Notes: generated by a model not told the origin, from the letters alone. 64,000 nucleotides of DNA from an uncultured Sphingomonadaceae bacterium (GCA_937995515.1 CALKJZ010000024.1:1-64000); one strand, 5' to 3'. Positions 21,550 through 29,873 are shown, counted from the first letter of the stretch. A program made the numbers and translations.

Positions 21550-22977
21550 TCAGGCCGCGCCATCGTGCCGGGCCGGTGCGGCCGCTGGTCCGCCCGACCG
21601 GTCGCCGCCGGCAGCCCGGCCGGCCGCCTCCGGCATCCCGCTACTCCCGCCATCGGCTTTCGGCAAGAAAGCGTAAGCTGTTGCCGCAAAACTGGCCCGG
21701 ATCGTCCCGCTCACCGCACGCCCGTGCTCGCCGAGCCGGAGGAGGAAGCGCCACTGGTGGATGGCGAAGGTGAGCGTGGCATAGGCAAGGATCATGAGCA
21801 GCCCCTCGAACCACAGGCCGAACGCGGCAAGGGGCAGGAGGCTCCAGAAAAAGGTGTTGCGCCGGCCGGCGACAAGCCGGAAGCGGCGCTCGAACGGGCC
21901 CCAGTCGTCGAGCTGGCGGCCGGTGAAGCGGCGGAAGAACTCCCCCTGCGTGGCCTCGGCGAGGGCAAAGGCGATGATGCCAAGGGCCGCGAGCCACGCG
22001 GCAAGGCCGTGGCCGGCGTGCGCCAGCCAGCCGCCGAGCGCGAGGTACCAGCTGTATTCGAGGAGCTTGTCGAGCACATGCTCGAGATCGCCCCAGCGCG
22101 AGAACTCGATGCGGCTGCGCGCGAGCTTGCCATCGACGCCGTCGAGCGGCCCGATGATGAGCACCAGTGCCAGCCCCGCCCAGGGCACCCCGAGCGCGAA
22201 GGCGGCCGTGGCCGCCAGACCGAGGAGCGCCGTGAACAGGGTGACGAGGTTGGGCGTGATCCGCGTGGGCAGCAGCAGGCGGACGAGCGCATTCTCGATC
22301 GGCGGATGGAGGAAGCGCGCCGGCCAGTCGAGGCAGCCCTTCTGCGCTTGGGCCACCACGGCCTGCGTGGCCGCAGCCAGCCCGGCGGCATCCTTCGGCA
22401 TGGCCCACAGGAGCGGCGCCGCGCGCCGGAGCGCGGGCGCATAGGTCTCGAGCGCGCGCATGTCGCGCCGCGGCACCCCGGTTTCGGCGGCGGCGCGCGC
22501 CAGCGTTCCGAACATCTCCCAGTCCCCCAGCCGGGCGAGGGTGCGCGCAGCCAGCGGCGCGGGCAAGAGCAGGAGGCCGGCGTCGAACGCTGTCGAGTCG
22601 AGCCGGAGCGCGCCTGCGGGCGGATCCGTTCCGAACACCGCCTGCGCGGGTGCCGCCGGCGGGGCGAGCATGGCGGCAATCATCCGCTGGTCCGCCAGCA
22701 GCCCGGGTGCGATCACGAGGCACAGACCATCATCGGCGGCCATCGCGCGGGCGGCCGCCTCGGGCGTTGCAACCCGCTGCACGGCCGGATCGCGGCCAAG
22801 GCGCGCCGCAAGCGCATCGGGAAGCACCGGCGCCAGCAGCAGCACCCGCTCCACCCCGGCCAGCCGCACCTGCCGCACCTGCCGCTCGACAAGGGTGATC
22901 CCTGCCACCTCGGCAAGGCCAGGCGGGCGTTCGCCGGGTGCCGCCTCGCCGATGCTCAGAAGGCAGAGGGCCACCAT
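21550..22977 (-). CDS. Nucleotidyltransferase-like/CDP-alcohol phosphotransferase fusion (DIPP synthase-like)
   Basis: A 475-residue protein in two parts. Residues 1-about 200 look like a degenerate nucleotidyltransferase domain: the strand-helix order is there (ITLVERQVRQVRLAGVERVL) but the glycine-rich LAAGxGxR signature is absent. Residues about 220-440 form a membrane CDP-alcohol phosphotransferase, opening IENALVRLLLPTRITPNLVT. Its active-site motif runs D279-x2-D282-G-x2-A-R-x8-G296-x2-E299-x3-D303, so the usual third Asp appears as Glu with one residue fewer. The same two-domain order occurs in bifunctional IPCT/DIPP synthases of thermophiles. Candidate reaction: transfer of inositol phosphate from CDP-inositol to inositol phosphate or to a lipid. 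It is the first gene of the operon. Confidence 0.75.
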   Translation of the reverse strand: MVALCLLSIGEAAPGERPPGLAEVAGITLVERQVRQVRLAGVERVLLLAPVLPDALAARLGRDPAVQRVATPEAAARAMAADDGLCLVIAPGLLADQRMIAAMLAPPAAPAQAVFGTDPPAGALRLDSTAFDAGLLLLPAPLAARTLARLGDWEMFGTLARAAAETGVPRRDMRALETYAPALRRAAPLLWAMPKDAAGLAAATQAVVAQAQKGCLDWPARFLHPPIENALVRLLLPTRITPNLVTLFTALLGLAATAAFALGVPWAGLALVLIIGPLDGVDGKLARSRIEFSRWGDLEHVLDKLLEYSWYLALGGWLAHAGHGLAAWLAALGIIAFALAEATQGEFFRRFTGRQLDDWGPFERRFRLVAGRRNTFFWSLLPLAAFGLWFEGLLMILAYATLTFAIHQWRFLLRLGEHGRAVSGTIRASFAATAYAFLPKADGGSSGMPEAAGRAAGGDRSGGPAAAPARHDGAA

Positions 22978-23098
22978 TGGCCTGACATAGAGAGGCGCTG
23001 CCGCGCTTGCCAAGCCTGCCGCGCCCACACCCCTGCCGCAGGGGCGCGCAATCAGGTGGTTCCACCGCGCGGGCTGTTGCTCTAAGCCCCCGTTCGGC

Positions 23099-24010
23099 AT
23101 GGCGGGCATCAACACGGCGGGCGAGGCGCGTGCGCGCGAGGCCGGAAGAGACACCGATGGCCCGTGGGCACGCGATCCGGCGATCGAGCCCTGGTCGAAC
23201 CGGGCGCTGATCCACCCGGCCGCGCGCGCCCTCCTGCCGGCCGCCATCCGCCTTGGCATCCCGCCCAACCTCGTGACCGCATGCGGCCTCCTCCTGGGGC
23301 TTGCGGCCGCGCTCGCCTACGCGCGCTGGCAGGCGCCCCTGATGGCGCTTGCCGGGTTCGCGCTGATGCTGGGCTGGCATGTTGCCGACGGGCTCGACGG
23401 CATGCTGGCGCGGGCCACCGGCCGGGCAAGCGCCACGGGCCGCCTGCTCGACGGCCTTGCCGACTATCTGGTGTTCATCGCCGTCTACGCAGCGCTCGCG
23501 TTCAGCTTCGAGCCAGCCGGGCCCGCGGTGGCCCTGGCCTGCGCCGCAGGTGCCGGGCACGCGGTGCAGGCCGCCTTCTACGAGGCGCAGCGGGCCACCT
23601 GGGCGCGGCGCGCGGCGGGCCAGTTCACGGCCCCGCGCCGCACGCAGGCCGGCGGGCTGCCCGAGGCCTTCTACAACCGCGCGGAGCAGCTGCTCGGCAA
23701 CCGCTCGACCGCCCTCGACACGGAGCTGGCCCGCGCCGGCCCGGCCGAGCGGGCAAGGCTGCTCGCCGCATGGCAGCAGGCCGCGCGGCCGCACCTCCGC
23801 CAGCTGGGGCTGCTGAGCGCCAATGGCCGCACGGCTGCAATCGCCATCGCCTGCCTGCTCGGCTCGCCAACATGGTTCTGGCTGTGGGAGATCGTGGCGC
23901 TCTCGGCGCTGATGGCGGCCAAGTGGGCCGCGCTCCTCAAAGCGGAGTCCCGTCTTCTTGCTGGCGTGCGCGAGGATGACCGCGCGCATCAGCCGGAAGG
24001 CGCCCCATGA
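23099..24010 (+). CDS. CDP-alcohol phosphatidyltransferase family membrane protein
   Basis: A 303-residue membrane enzyme with a complete CDP-alcohol phosphotransferase motif: D97-x2-D100-G-x2-A-R-x8-G114-x3-D118-x3-D122, preceded by IRLGIPPNLVTACGLLLGL. Such enzymes exchange the CMP of a CDP-alcohol for another alcohol, as in phosphatidylinositol, phosphatidylglycerol or phosphatidylcholine synthesis. It is transcribed divergently from the inositol operon across 121 bp and could use inositol-1-phosphate or CDP-inositol, but the acceptor cannot be read from the sequence. An insert of about 80 residues (after EAQRATWARR) lies between helices. Its stop overlaps the next gene in ATGA. The N-terminal 25 residues are polar and could be over-called. 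Confidence 0.8.
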   Translation: MAGINTAGEARAREAGRDTDGPWARDPAIEPWSNRALIHPAARALLPAAIRLGIPPNLVTACGLLLGLAAALAYARWQAPLMALAGFALMLGWHVADGLDGMLARATGRASATGRLLDGLADYLVFIAVYAALAFSFEPAGPAVALACAAGAGHAVQAAFYEAQRATWARRAAGQFTAPRRTQAGGLPEAFYNRAEQLLGNRSTALDTELARAGPAERARLLAAWQQAARPHLRQLGLLSANGRTAAIAIACLLGSPTWFWLWEIVALSALMAAKWAALLKAESRLLAGVREDDRAHQPEGAP

Positions 24011-26103
24011 GCGCGCCGGCCCCGGCCTCGCCGTTCACGCCCCTGCGGATCGCGCTGGGCGCCTCGCTTGCCTGGCTTGTGCTGCTGCCGCTGCCGGCCG
24101 GGGCAGGCTGGTCGCTGGCAGGCGCTCTGGCGCTGCTCGTCGAGCGGCCGGGCGCGGCGTGGCTTCCCGTGATCGCCTTCTTCGTGGCGGCGGGCGCCGC
24201 AAGCCTTGCCGACCGCCCCGCGAAGGCGGGCCGGCCGGACCCGGCGGCAGACCCGGAGGCCGCACTGGCGCGGCTCGACGGGGCAGCGGCGCGGGTGGCC
24301 GAGCTGCGGGCCACGCTCGCGGCCGATCTTCGCAGCATCGCCGAGGCAACGGCCACGCTCGCCGCGCAGATCGGTGCCGCGCGCGACGAGCTTGCCGAGA
24401 CCACCCGGGCGGCCGGCGCATTGGGCGAGAACGCGCGCGCGCTCGGCACGACGCTTGCGGCGGCTTCGGCCTCGGCCGAGGAGCTCGGCCGCGGGCTCCA
24501 GTCCGCGCGCCTTGACGCCGAGGCCGGCGCGCAGGCGATCCTCGGCCTTGCCGAGCGGATCGCCGCCGCCCGGGCCGCGGAGACGCGCGATGCGGGCGAG
24601 GCGCTCGCGCGCCTCGAGGTGTTGCTCGAGGCAATCGCCGCGCGCGCAGCCGAGACCAGGGCGCAGCTTGCCGAGGAAAGCGGCGCGATCGAGGCCTCGG
24701 CACGGATCGCGCTCGCCGAGACCGGGCGCGCCGCGGCCCTTCTCGGCGAGACGGTCGAGGCCCAGGCCGCAGCACTTGCCGCGCAGGCTGTCGAGGCCCG
24801 GCGCACGCTCGAACAGCTGGGCAGCGAGGCGAGCCAGCAGGTTGGCCGGCGGCTGGAAGCGCTCGCCCGCGCGGCCGAGGACGTGGAGGCGCGCCTTGCG
24901 CGCCAGCTCGCGGCCACTGAGGCCATCGGCACCTCGGCCGAGCGCGCCTTCCAGCTGCTCGACGCGCGGCTCGACCACAGCGCCTCCGTCTCTGCCGAGA
25001 CGCTCGAGAAGATGGCCGGGCGGGTGCAGGCCGTGCATGGGGGAATCGACTCGATGCTCGTGCCGCTGCGCGCGGCCCGCGAGGCGCTTCTCGAGCTCGA
25101 GACGGCAACGGACCGGCTCGCCGAGGGCACGCAGGCGGTGCTCGCGCGGCTGGCGACGGAGATGCCCGAGCGGGCCGCAGCGGTGGCCGAGATGGCGCGG
25201 GCGATGGACGGCGAGATCGCGGTCGCGCTCGACCGGCTGGAGCGCGCGGCGGCCAGCGCCGAGGCGCTGCCCGGGCCCATCCGCGAAAGCCAGGCCGCCT
25301 TCGAGGCGGCGGCGCTCGGGTTCGAGCGGCAGCGCGAGTCGGTCAAGATCGCCGGGGAGGCGCTGGTGGTGGAGCTCGAGCAGGCGCGCCAGCTGATCGG
25401 GGAAGTGGAGCAGGCCACCGAGGCCACGTCGCTTGCCGCTGCAACCCGGCTCGTCGATGCGATGACACGGGTGCGCGAAGTCGCCCAGCAGACCACGGGC
25501 ACGCTCCGCGAGATGCTGGCCGGCGTGATCGGCGAGGCGCGCGAGAGTCTCGCCCACGTGGCAGACGAGGCGATGCGGCGGAGCTTTGCCGGCCCCATCG
25601 CCGAGCAGGCCGGGGAGGCGGCCGAGGCCGCGCGCGCCGCAGCCGAGCGCACCGCAGCCAGCATGGCCGCCCTTGCCGCCACCATCGTGCGCCTCGAGGG
25701 GCGCGCCTCGTCGACCCGTGTCGATCTCGAGGAGGCCGCGCAGCGCGAACTGGCAGCCGCGGCCGCCTTCCTCGGCGACCAGCTCGCCTCGGCGTCGGTC
25801 TCGATCGCCTCCGCCCTCGGCCAGCCGATGAGCGACGAGGACTGGACCCGCTGGCGCAAGGGCGAGCGGACGATGTTCCAGCGCCGCGCGGTGCGCCTGC
25901 TCGACAAGGCCGACCGCGCACGGCTGCAGACCCTGATCGCGCAGAACCCGGCCTTTGCAGACGCCGCGCGCGCCTACACCGCCGGCTTCGATGCGCTGCT
26001 CGCCCGGTTTGAACGCGCCGGCGCGCCGGGCGTCGCCACGGCGCTCCTCGATTCCGATTCGGGCCGGCTTGCCGCCGCGCTGACCGAGGCGCTGGAAGGC
26101 TGA
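24007..26103 (+). CDS. Membrane-anchored coiled-coil protein (TipN-like candidate)
   Basis: A 698-residue protein with two N-terminal hydrophobic helices (about 17-38 and 48-66) followed by about 500 residues of Ala/Glu/Arg-rich heptad sequence, predicted to be a long coiled coil. It ends in a distinct globular part with ERTMFQRRAVRLLDKADRAR and a final LLDSDSGRLAAALTEAL. Two membrane helices plus a coiled coil and this kind of C terminus resemble TipN, the polarity landmark of Caulobacter, but this comparison is from memory and unverified. A chemoreceptor is excluded by the lack of a signalling hairpin and HAMP domain. It is translationally coupled (ATGA) to the CDP-alcohol phosphotransferase, an unusual pairing. 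Confidence 0.55.
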   Translation: MSAPAPASPFTPLRIALGASLAWLVLLPLPAGAGWSLAGALALLVERPGAAWLPVIAFFVAAGAASLADRPAKAGRPDPAADPEAALARLDGAAARVAELRATLAADLRSIAEATATLAAQIGAARDELAETTRAAGALGENARALGTTLAAASASAEELGRGLQSARLDAEAGAQAILGLAERIAAARAAETRDAGEALARLEVLLEAIAARAAETRAQLAEESGAIEASARIALAETGRAAALLGETVEAQAAALAAQAVEARRTLEQLGSEASQQVGRRLEALARAAEDVEARLARQLAATEAIGTSAERAFQLLDARLDHSASVSAETLEKMAGRVQAVHGGIDSMLVPLRAAREALLELETATDRLAEGTQAVLARLATEMPERAAAVAEMARAMDGEIAVALDRLERAAASAEALPGPIRESQAAFEAAALGFERQRESVKIAGEALVVELEQARQLIGEVEQATEATSLAAATRLVDAMTRVREVAQQTTGTLREMLAGVIGEARESLAHVADEAMRRSFAGPIAEQAGEAAEAARAAAERTAASMAALAATIVRLEGRASSTRVDLEEAAQRELAAAAAFLGDQLASASVSIASALGQPMSDEDWTRWRKGERTMFQRRAVRLLDKADRARLQTLIAQNPAFADAARAYTAGFDALLARFERAGAPGVATALLDSDSGRLAAALTEALEG

Positions 26104-26121
26104 GGGCGGAGACGCCGGCCG

Positions 26122-26139
26122 GGGCAGGGCGGCCTGCCC
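26122..26139. terminator. GC-rich hairpin between convergent genes
   Basis: GGGCAGG (26122-26128) and CCTGCCC (26133-26139) form a 7-bp perfect stem with a 4-base loop in the 47-bp gap between the coiled-coil gene and the convergent quinone reductase gene. It has no U-tract. Position and stability suggest a bidirectional terminator. Confidence 0.45.
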
Positions 26140-26150
26140 GAGCGGCCCTT

Positions 26151-27128
26151 TCAGTCCATGGTGATGACGACCTTGCCCCGCGCCTGGCGCTCCATCAGCA
26201 TGGCAATGGCCTCGGCGCCGCGCTCGAGCGGCAGGCGGGCGCTCACGTGCGGCTTCAGCTCGCCCTGTGCAAACCAGCCGAGGAGCTCCTTCATATTTTC
26301 GGCATGGGTCTCGGGCTCGCGCACCGTGAAGGCACCCCAGAACACCCCCACGATCGCCGCGCCCTTGATGAGCGGCAGGTTGAGCGGCAGGCGCGGGATC
26401 TCGCCGGCGGCAAAGCCGATGACAAGATAGCGGCCATCCCATGCAATGGCGCGGAAGGCGGGCTCGGCAAAGCGGTCGCCCACCGGATCGTAGATCACAT
26501 TGGCCCCGTGGCCTCCTGTCAGGGCCTTCACCCGCTCCTTCAGGTCTTCGCTTGTGTAGTTGATCGTCGCATCGGCGCCATAGGCGCGGGCAAGCGCCAG
26601 CTTCTCGTCGGTCGAGGCGGCCGCGATCACGCGCGCCCCCATCAGCCGCCCCAGCTCCACCGCGGCAAGGCCCACCCCGCCGGCTGCGCCGAGCACCAGC
26701 AGCGTCTCGCCCGGCTGCAGCCGCGCGCGCTGCTTCAGCGCGTGGTGGGCGGTGCCATAGGCCATGGTGAAGCCGGCTGCGACATCGAAGGGCATGTCGC
26801 CGACCATGGGGATCACGGCGTTCGCGGGCGCGACCAGCATCTCGGCAAACGCGCCGTGGCCGGTCATAGCGATCACCCGGTCGCCCGGCACCACGTGCGA
26901 CACGCCCTCGCCGACCGCATCGACCACGCCGGCCGCCTCGCCGCCCGGCGAGAAGGGCAGCGGCGGCTTGAACTGGTAGAGGTTGCGGATGATCAGCGTG
27001 TCGGGGAAGTTGACCCCTGCCGCGCGCACGCGGATCCGCACCTGGCCCGGCCCGGGTTCGGGCACCGCCAGGTCCTGCAGCACGAGCTTTTCCGGCGGGC
27101 CGTGCTCCACACAGACCAGAGCTTTCAT
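26151..27128 (-). CDS. NADPH:quinone oxidoreductase family protein (MDR superfamily)
   Basis: A 325-residue zinc-independent medium-chain dehydrogenase/reductase. The N-terminal catalytic fold has VRAAGVNFPDTLIIRN and FSPGGEAAGVVDAVG; the Rossmann site is VLGAAGGVGLAAVELG (about 150-165) with ASTDEKLALARAYGAD following. Such enzymes reduce quinones or the double bond of enones with NADPH. It ends VVITMD as is usual. Divergent from the PanE-like gene, with 51 bp between the starts. Confidence 0.88.
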   Translation of the reverse strand: MKALVCVEHGPPEKLVLQDLAVPEPGPGQVRIRVRAAGVNFPDTLIIRNLYQFKPPLPFSPGGEAAGVVDAVGEGVSHVVPGDRVIAMTGHGAFAEMLVAPANAVIPMVGDMPFDVAAGFTMAYGTAHHALKQRARLQPGETLLVLGAAGGVGLAAVELGRLMGARVIAAASTDEKLALARAYGADATINYTSEDLKERVKALTGGHGANVIYDPVGDRFAEPAFRAIAWDGRYLVIGFAAGEIPRLPLNLPLIKGAAIVGVFWGAFTVREPETHAENMKELLGWFAQGELKPHVSARLPLERGAEAIAMLMERQARGKVVITMD

Positions 27129-27179
27129 GCGCGCCTCCCTCCGCTATGCAGCCGCTGCGTTAAGACAGGGAGCAGGCGC

Positions 27180-28232
27180 ATGGCAACCAGTGGAAATGGC
27201 GTGGCGCGCGGCCCGCGGATCGCGGTCTTCGGCGCGGGCCTCGTGGGCCTGTTCGTGGGCGGCGCGCTCGCACCCCAGGCCGAGGTCACCCTTATCGGCC
27301 GCGCGGCGCGGCTTGCCCCGCTCGATGCCGGGCTGCGCCTGACCGATGTCGACGGGCGCGACACGCAACTGCCCGCCACGGCCTTCGCCCGCGCCACCGG
27401 CCCCGAGGCGCTCTCGGGTGCAGAGCTGGTGCTAGTCACCGTCAAGGGCCTGGCGACGGCCGAGGCCGGCGCTGCGATCGCAGCCCACGCGCCGGCCGGG
27501 GCGGTCATCCTCTCGTTCCAGAACGGCGTGTCCAACGCCCGGCTGCTGCGCGCCGCCCTGCCCGGGCGGACGGTGCTGTCGGGCATGGTGCCCTTCAACG
27601 TGGCAGCCCGCGGGCCCGCCCACCTGCACCGCGGCACGGCAGGCGGCCTTGTCGCCGAGGCGCATCCGGCGCTCGCCCGCTTCGCGGGCACCTTTGCCGC
27701 CGCCGGGCTGCCGCTCGCGCTTGCCAAGAACATCGAGGGCGTGCTGTGGGGCAAGCTGCTCGTCAACCTCAACAATGCCGTCAATGCGCTCTCCGGCGTC
27801 TCGCTCGTCGAGGAGCTGCGCCAGCGCGCCTACCGGCAGGCCTGGGCACTCACGATGCGCGAGGGCCTCGTGCTTGTCCGGCGCGCCGGCATCCGGCCCG
27901 AGGACCCGCTGCCGATGCCGCTCGACCTCATGCCGGCGATCATGAGCCTCCCCGACCGGCTCTACCGGTTCGTAATCGCGCAGGGCGCCGGCGGTCGCGT
28001 GCGGGTGGACCCGCACGCCCGCTCGTCAATGGCCGATGACCTGGCCCAGGGGCGGCCGACCGAGGTGGACCTCCTCAATGGCGAGATCGTCCGCCTTGCC
28101 GGGCGGGTCGGCGGCAGGGCGCCGGCCAATGCCCTCATGGTCCGCCTCGTGCGCGAGGCCGAGGCGGGCGCGCCGCCCATTCCCGGGCCTCAGCTCCTCG
28201 CCCGGCTCCGGGCTGCCGTCCGCGACGGCTGA
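27180..28232 (+). CDS. Ketopantoate reductase family protein (PanE/ApbA)
   Basis: A 350-residue 6-phosphogluconate-dehydrogenase-like reductase. The NADPH site is IAVFGAGLVGLFVGG; the middle has VILSFQNGVSNARLL and the catalytic Lys/Asn region VLWGKLLVNLNNAVNALSGV, then an alpha-helical C-terminal domain with SSMADDLAQGRPTEVDLLNG. PanE makes pantoate for coenzyme A, but many paralogues have other 2-keto acid substrates, and at 350 residues this one is longer than E. coli PanE (about 300). The ATG at 27180 has AGGGAG upstream. It is next to oxyR, convergent with a 6-bp gap. Confidence 0.82.
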   Translation: MATSGNGVARGPRIAVFGAGLVGLFVGGALAPQAEVTLIGRAARLAPLDAGLRLTDVDGRDTQLPATAFARATGPEALSGAELVLVTVKGLATAEAGAAIAAHAPAGAVILSFQNGVSNARLLRAALPGRTVLSGMVPFNVAARGPAHLHRGTAGGLVAEAHPALARFAGTFAAAGLPLALAKNIEGVLWGKLLVNLNNAVNALSGVSLVEELRQRAYRQAWALTMREGLVLVRRAGIRPEDPLPMPLDLMPAIMSLPDRLYRFVIAQGAGGRVRVDPHARSSMADDLAQGRPTEVDLLNGEIVRLAGRVGGRAPANALMVRLVREAEAGAPPIPGPQLLARLRAAVRDG

Positions 28233-28238
28233 GCAGCC

Positions 28239-29156
28239 TCAGCCCCCGGCGCGGAGCTGCCCTGCGGCCTCGGCAAGGGTTGCGGCAAGCAGCCGATATT
28301 CGCCGGCCCGCGGCGAGGCCGGCCGCCATGCAAGCGCGATCCGGCGCCATGCCTCGGGGGTGGCAAGCGGCCGCACCTCCACATGGGTGCCCTCGAGGAT
28401 CCCGGCGTCGACCGCCATCTGCGGCACAAGTGTCTGGCCGATGCCGTTTTCCACCATCTGCACGAGCGTGTGAAGCGAGGTGCCGAGCACTGTTGCATCG
28501 GGCCGGAAACCCGGCCGGCCGCAGGCCGCAAGCGCATGGTCCTTGAGGCAATGGCCATCCTCCAGCAGCAGCAGCCGCGATTCGTCGATCGCCTCCGGCG
28601 GCACGGCGCCCTCCACGCGCGGCGCATCCCCGGCATGGAAGGCAAGCCGGATCGGGTCGTCGAACAGATGTTCCGTCTCCACCTCGCCGCACGGCCAGGG
28701 CAGCGCGAGAAGCACGCAATCGAGGTGGCCGCGCTGCAGCGCGTCACACGCCGCACCCGACTGTTCCTCGCGCAGGAAGAGCCGGAGATCGGGCCAGCGG
28801 GCGCGCAACTGCGGCAGGATCCGCGGCAGCAGGAACGGCGCGATGGTGGGGATGACCCCGAGCCGGAGCTCGCCGGCAAGCGGCCGGCCGGCAGCCCGGG
28901 CGAGCTCGACGATCGCCTCCGCCTCGGCGAGCAGCCGCCAGCTGCGCTCCACCACCTTCTCGCCGAGGTCGGTAAAGCGCACCACGCGCCGGGTGCGCTC
29001 CACAAGGGTCTGCCCGAGATGGCTTTCCAGTTCGCGGATCCCGGCGGAGAGGGTCGACTGGCTGACAAAACAGGCCTCGGCCGCGCGGCCGAAATGCCGG
29101 TGGCTGTGAAGCGCCACCAGATACTGGAGCTGCTTGACGGTCGGCAGATGGGCCAT
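28239..29156 (-). CDS. oxyR: Peroxide-sensing LysR-type regulator OxyR
   Basis: A 305-residue LysR regulator with an N-terminal winged helix-turn-helix (HFGRAAEACFVSQSTLSAGI, about 21-40) and a periplasmic-binding-like sensor domain. The motif LLLLEDGHCLKDHALAACG holds two cysteines, C203 and C212, nine apart exactly as the redox pair C199/C208 of E. coli OxyR. It should therefore sense H2O2 by disulfide formation and activate the divergent ahpC. The intergenic region is unusually AT-rich and has candidate half-sites. Activator identity is strong from the Cys motif and the neighbours. Confidence 0.95.
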   Translation of the reverse strand: MAHLPTVKQLQYLVALHSHRHFGRAAEACFVSQSTLSAGIRELESHLGQTLVERTRRVVRFTDLGEKVVERSWRLLAEAEAIVELARAAGRPLAGELRLGVIPTIAPFLLPRILPQLRARWPDLRLFLREEQSGAACDALQRGHLDCVLLALPWPCGEVETEHLFDDPIRLAFHAGDAPRVEGAVPPEAIDESRLLLLEDGHCLKDHALAACGRPGFRPDATVLGTSLHTLVQMVENGIGQTLVPQMAVDAGILEGTHVEVRPLATPEAWRRIALAWRPASPRAGEYRLLAATLAEAAGQLRAGG

Positions 29157-29169
29157 GCGTCGGAATATA

Positions 29170-29206
29170 ATCGAATTACTCGATAAGAGATATAGATTTA
29201 AGTGAC
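29170..29206. promoter_or_regulatory. Candidate OxyR operator between oxyR and ahpC
   Basis: This AT-rich island contrasts sharply with its GC-rich surroundings. The palindrome ATCGAATTACTCGAT (29170-29184) has the LysR T-N11-A form. In the E. coli OxyR register (four tetranucleotides spaced by seven), the first three half-sites read ATCG, CGAT and ATAG against ATAG, CTAT and ATAG; the fourth does not match. It lies 14 bp from the oxyR start and about 125 bp from ahpC, fitting autoregulation and activation. It is a prediction from pattern matching only. Confidence 0.55.
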
Positions 29207-29330
29207 TTGCCCGCTCATGCTGCGCCTGCTACTCAGCTGCCGCGGCGGCGCTCCTGCCGGCGCGTGACACCCGTTTTCAACCTGCCCCCGCGAGCCCGCG
29301 CGCTGGGCCAGGACGCACGAGGAGAAGAAG

Positions 29331-29873
29331 ATGCTGACCGTTGGCGACAAGCTTCCCGAGTTCACCGTTCCCGTCCAGCAGGGCATCGACAAGCTGCCGG
29401 CCGGCGAGACGCTCTCCCACGACAGTTTCCCCGGCAAGTGGAAGATCCTGTTCTGGTGGCCGAAGGACTTCACCTTCGTCTGCCCGACCGAGATCATCGG
29501 CTATGGCGAGCTTGCGCAGGAGTTCGCAGACCGCGACGCGGTGCTGATCGGCGCGTCGACCGACACGGATTTCGTGCACTTCGCGTGGCGCAAGTCCGAC
29601 GAGCGGCTCGCCAAGGCAGACTTCCCCTGGATCGCCGACAACAAGAAGGAGCTCGCCCAGGCCCTCGGCGTGCTCGACAGGGATTCCGGCGTGGCGCTGC
29701 GCGCGACCTTCATCATCGACCCGCACAATGTCATCCAGCATGTATCAATCAACAACCTGAACACCGGCCGCAACCCGCAGGAGACGCTGCGCATCCTCGA
29801 CGCGCTGCAGACCGACGAGCTCTGCCCGTGCAACTGGACAGCCGGTCAGGAGACGCTTCGCCCGGCCGCCTGA
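29331..29873 (+). CDS. ahpC: Peroxiredoxin AhpC
   Basis: A 180-residue thiol peroxidase reducing H2O2, alkyl hydroperoxides and peroxynitrite. The peroxidatic cysteine is C51 in FTFVCPTEI, with the conserved Thr and Pro around it; the resolving region is DELCPCNWTAG (C165 and C167). This CPC ending is the type found in AhpC proteins partnered by AhpD rather than AhpF, consistent with the ahpD gene 81 bp downstream. AGGAG precedes the ATG at good spacing. It is divergent from oxyR. Confidence 0.95.
   Translation: MLTVGDKLPEFTVPVQQGIDKLPAGETLSHDSFPGKWKILFWWPKDFTFVCPTEIIGYGELAQEFADRDAVLIGASTDTDFVHFAWRKSDERLAKADFPWIADNKKELAQALGVLDRDSGVALRATFIIDPHNVIQHVSINNLNTGRNPQETLRILDALQTDELCPCNWTAGQETLRPAA

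Noticed and set aside
24007-26103. The coiled-coil protein as a chemoreceptor
   Set aside because: It has no HAMP domain or conserved methyl-accepting signalling hairpin; the C-terminal region is of another kind.
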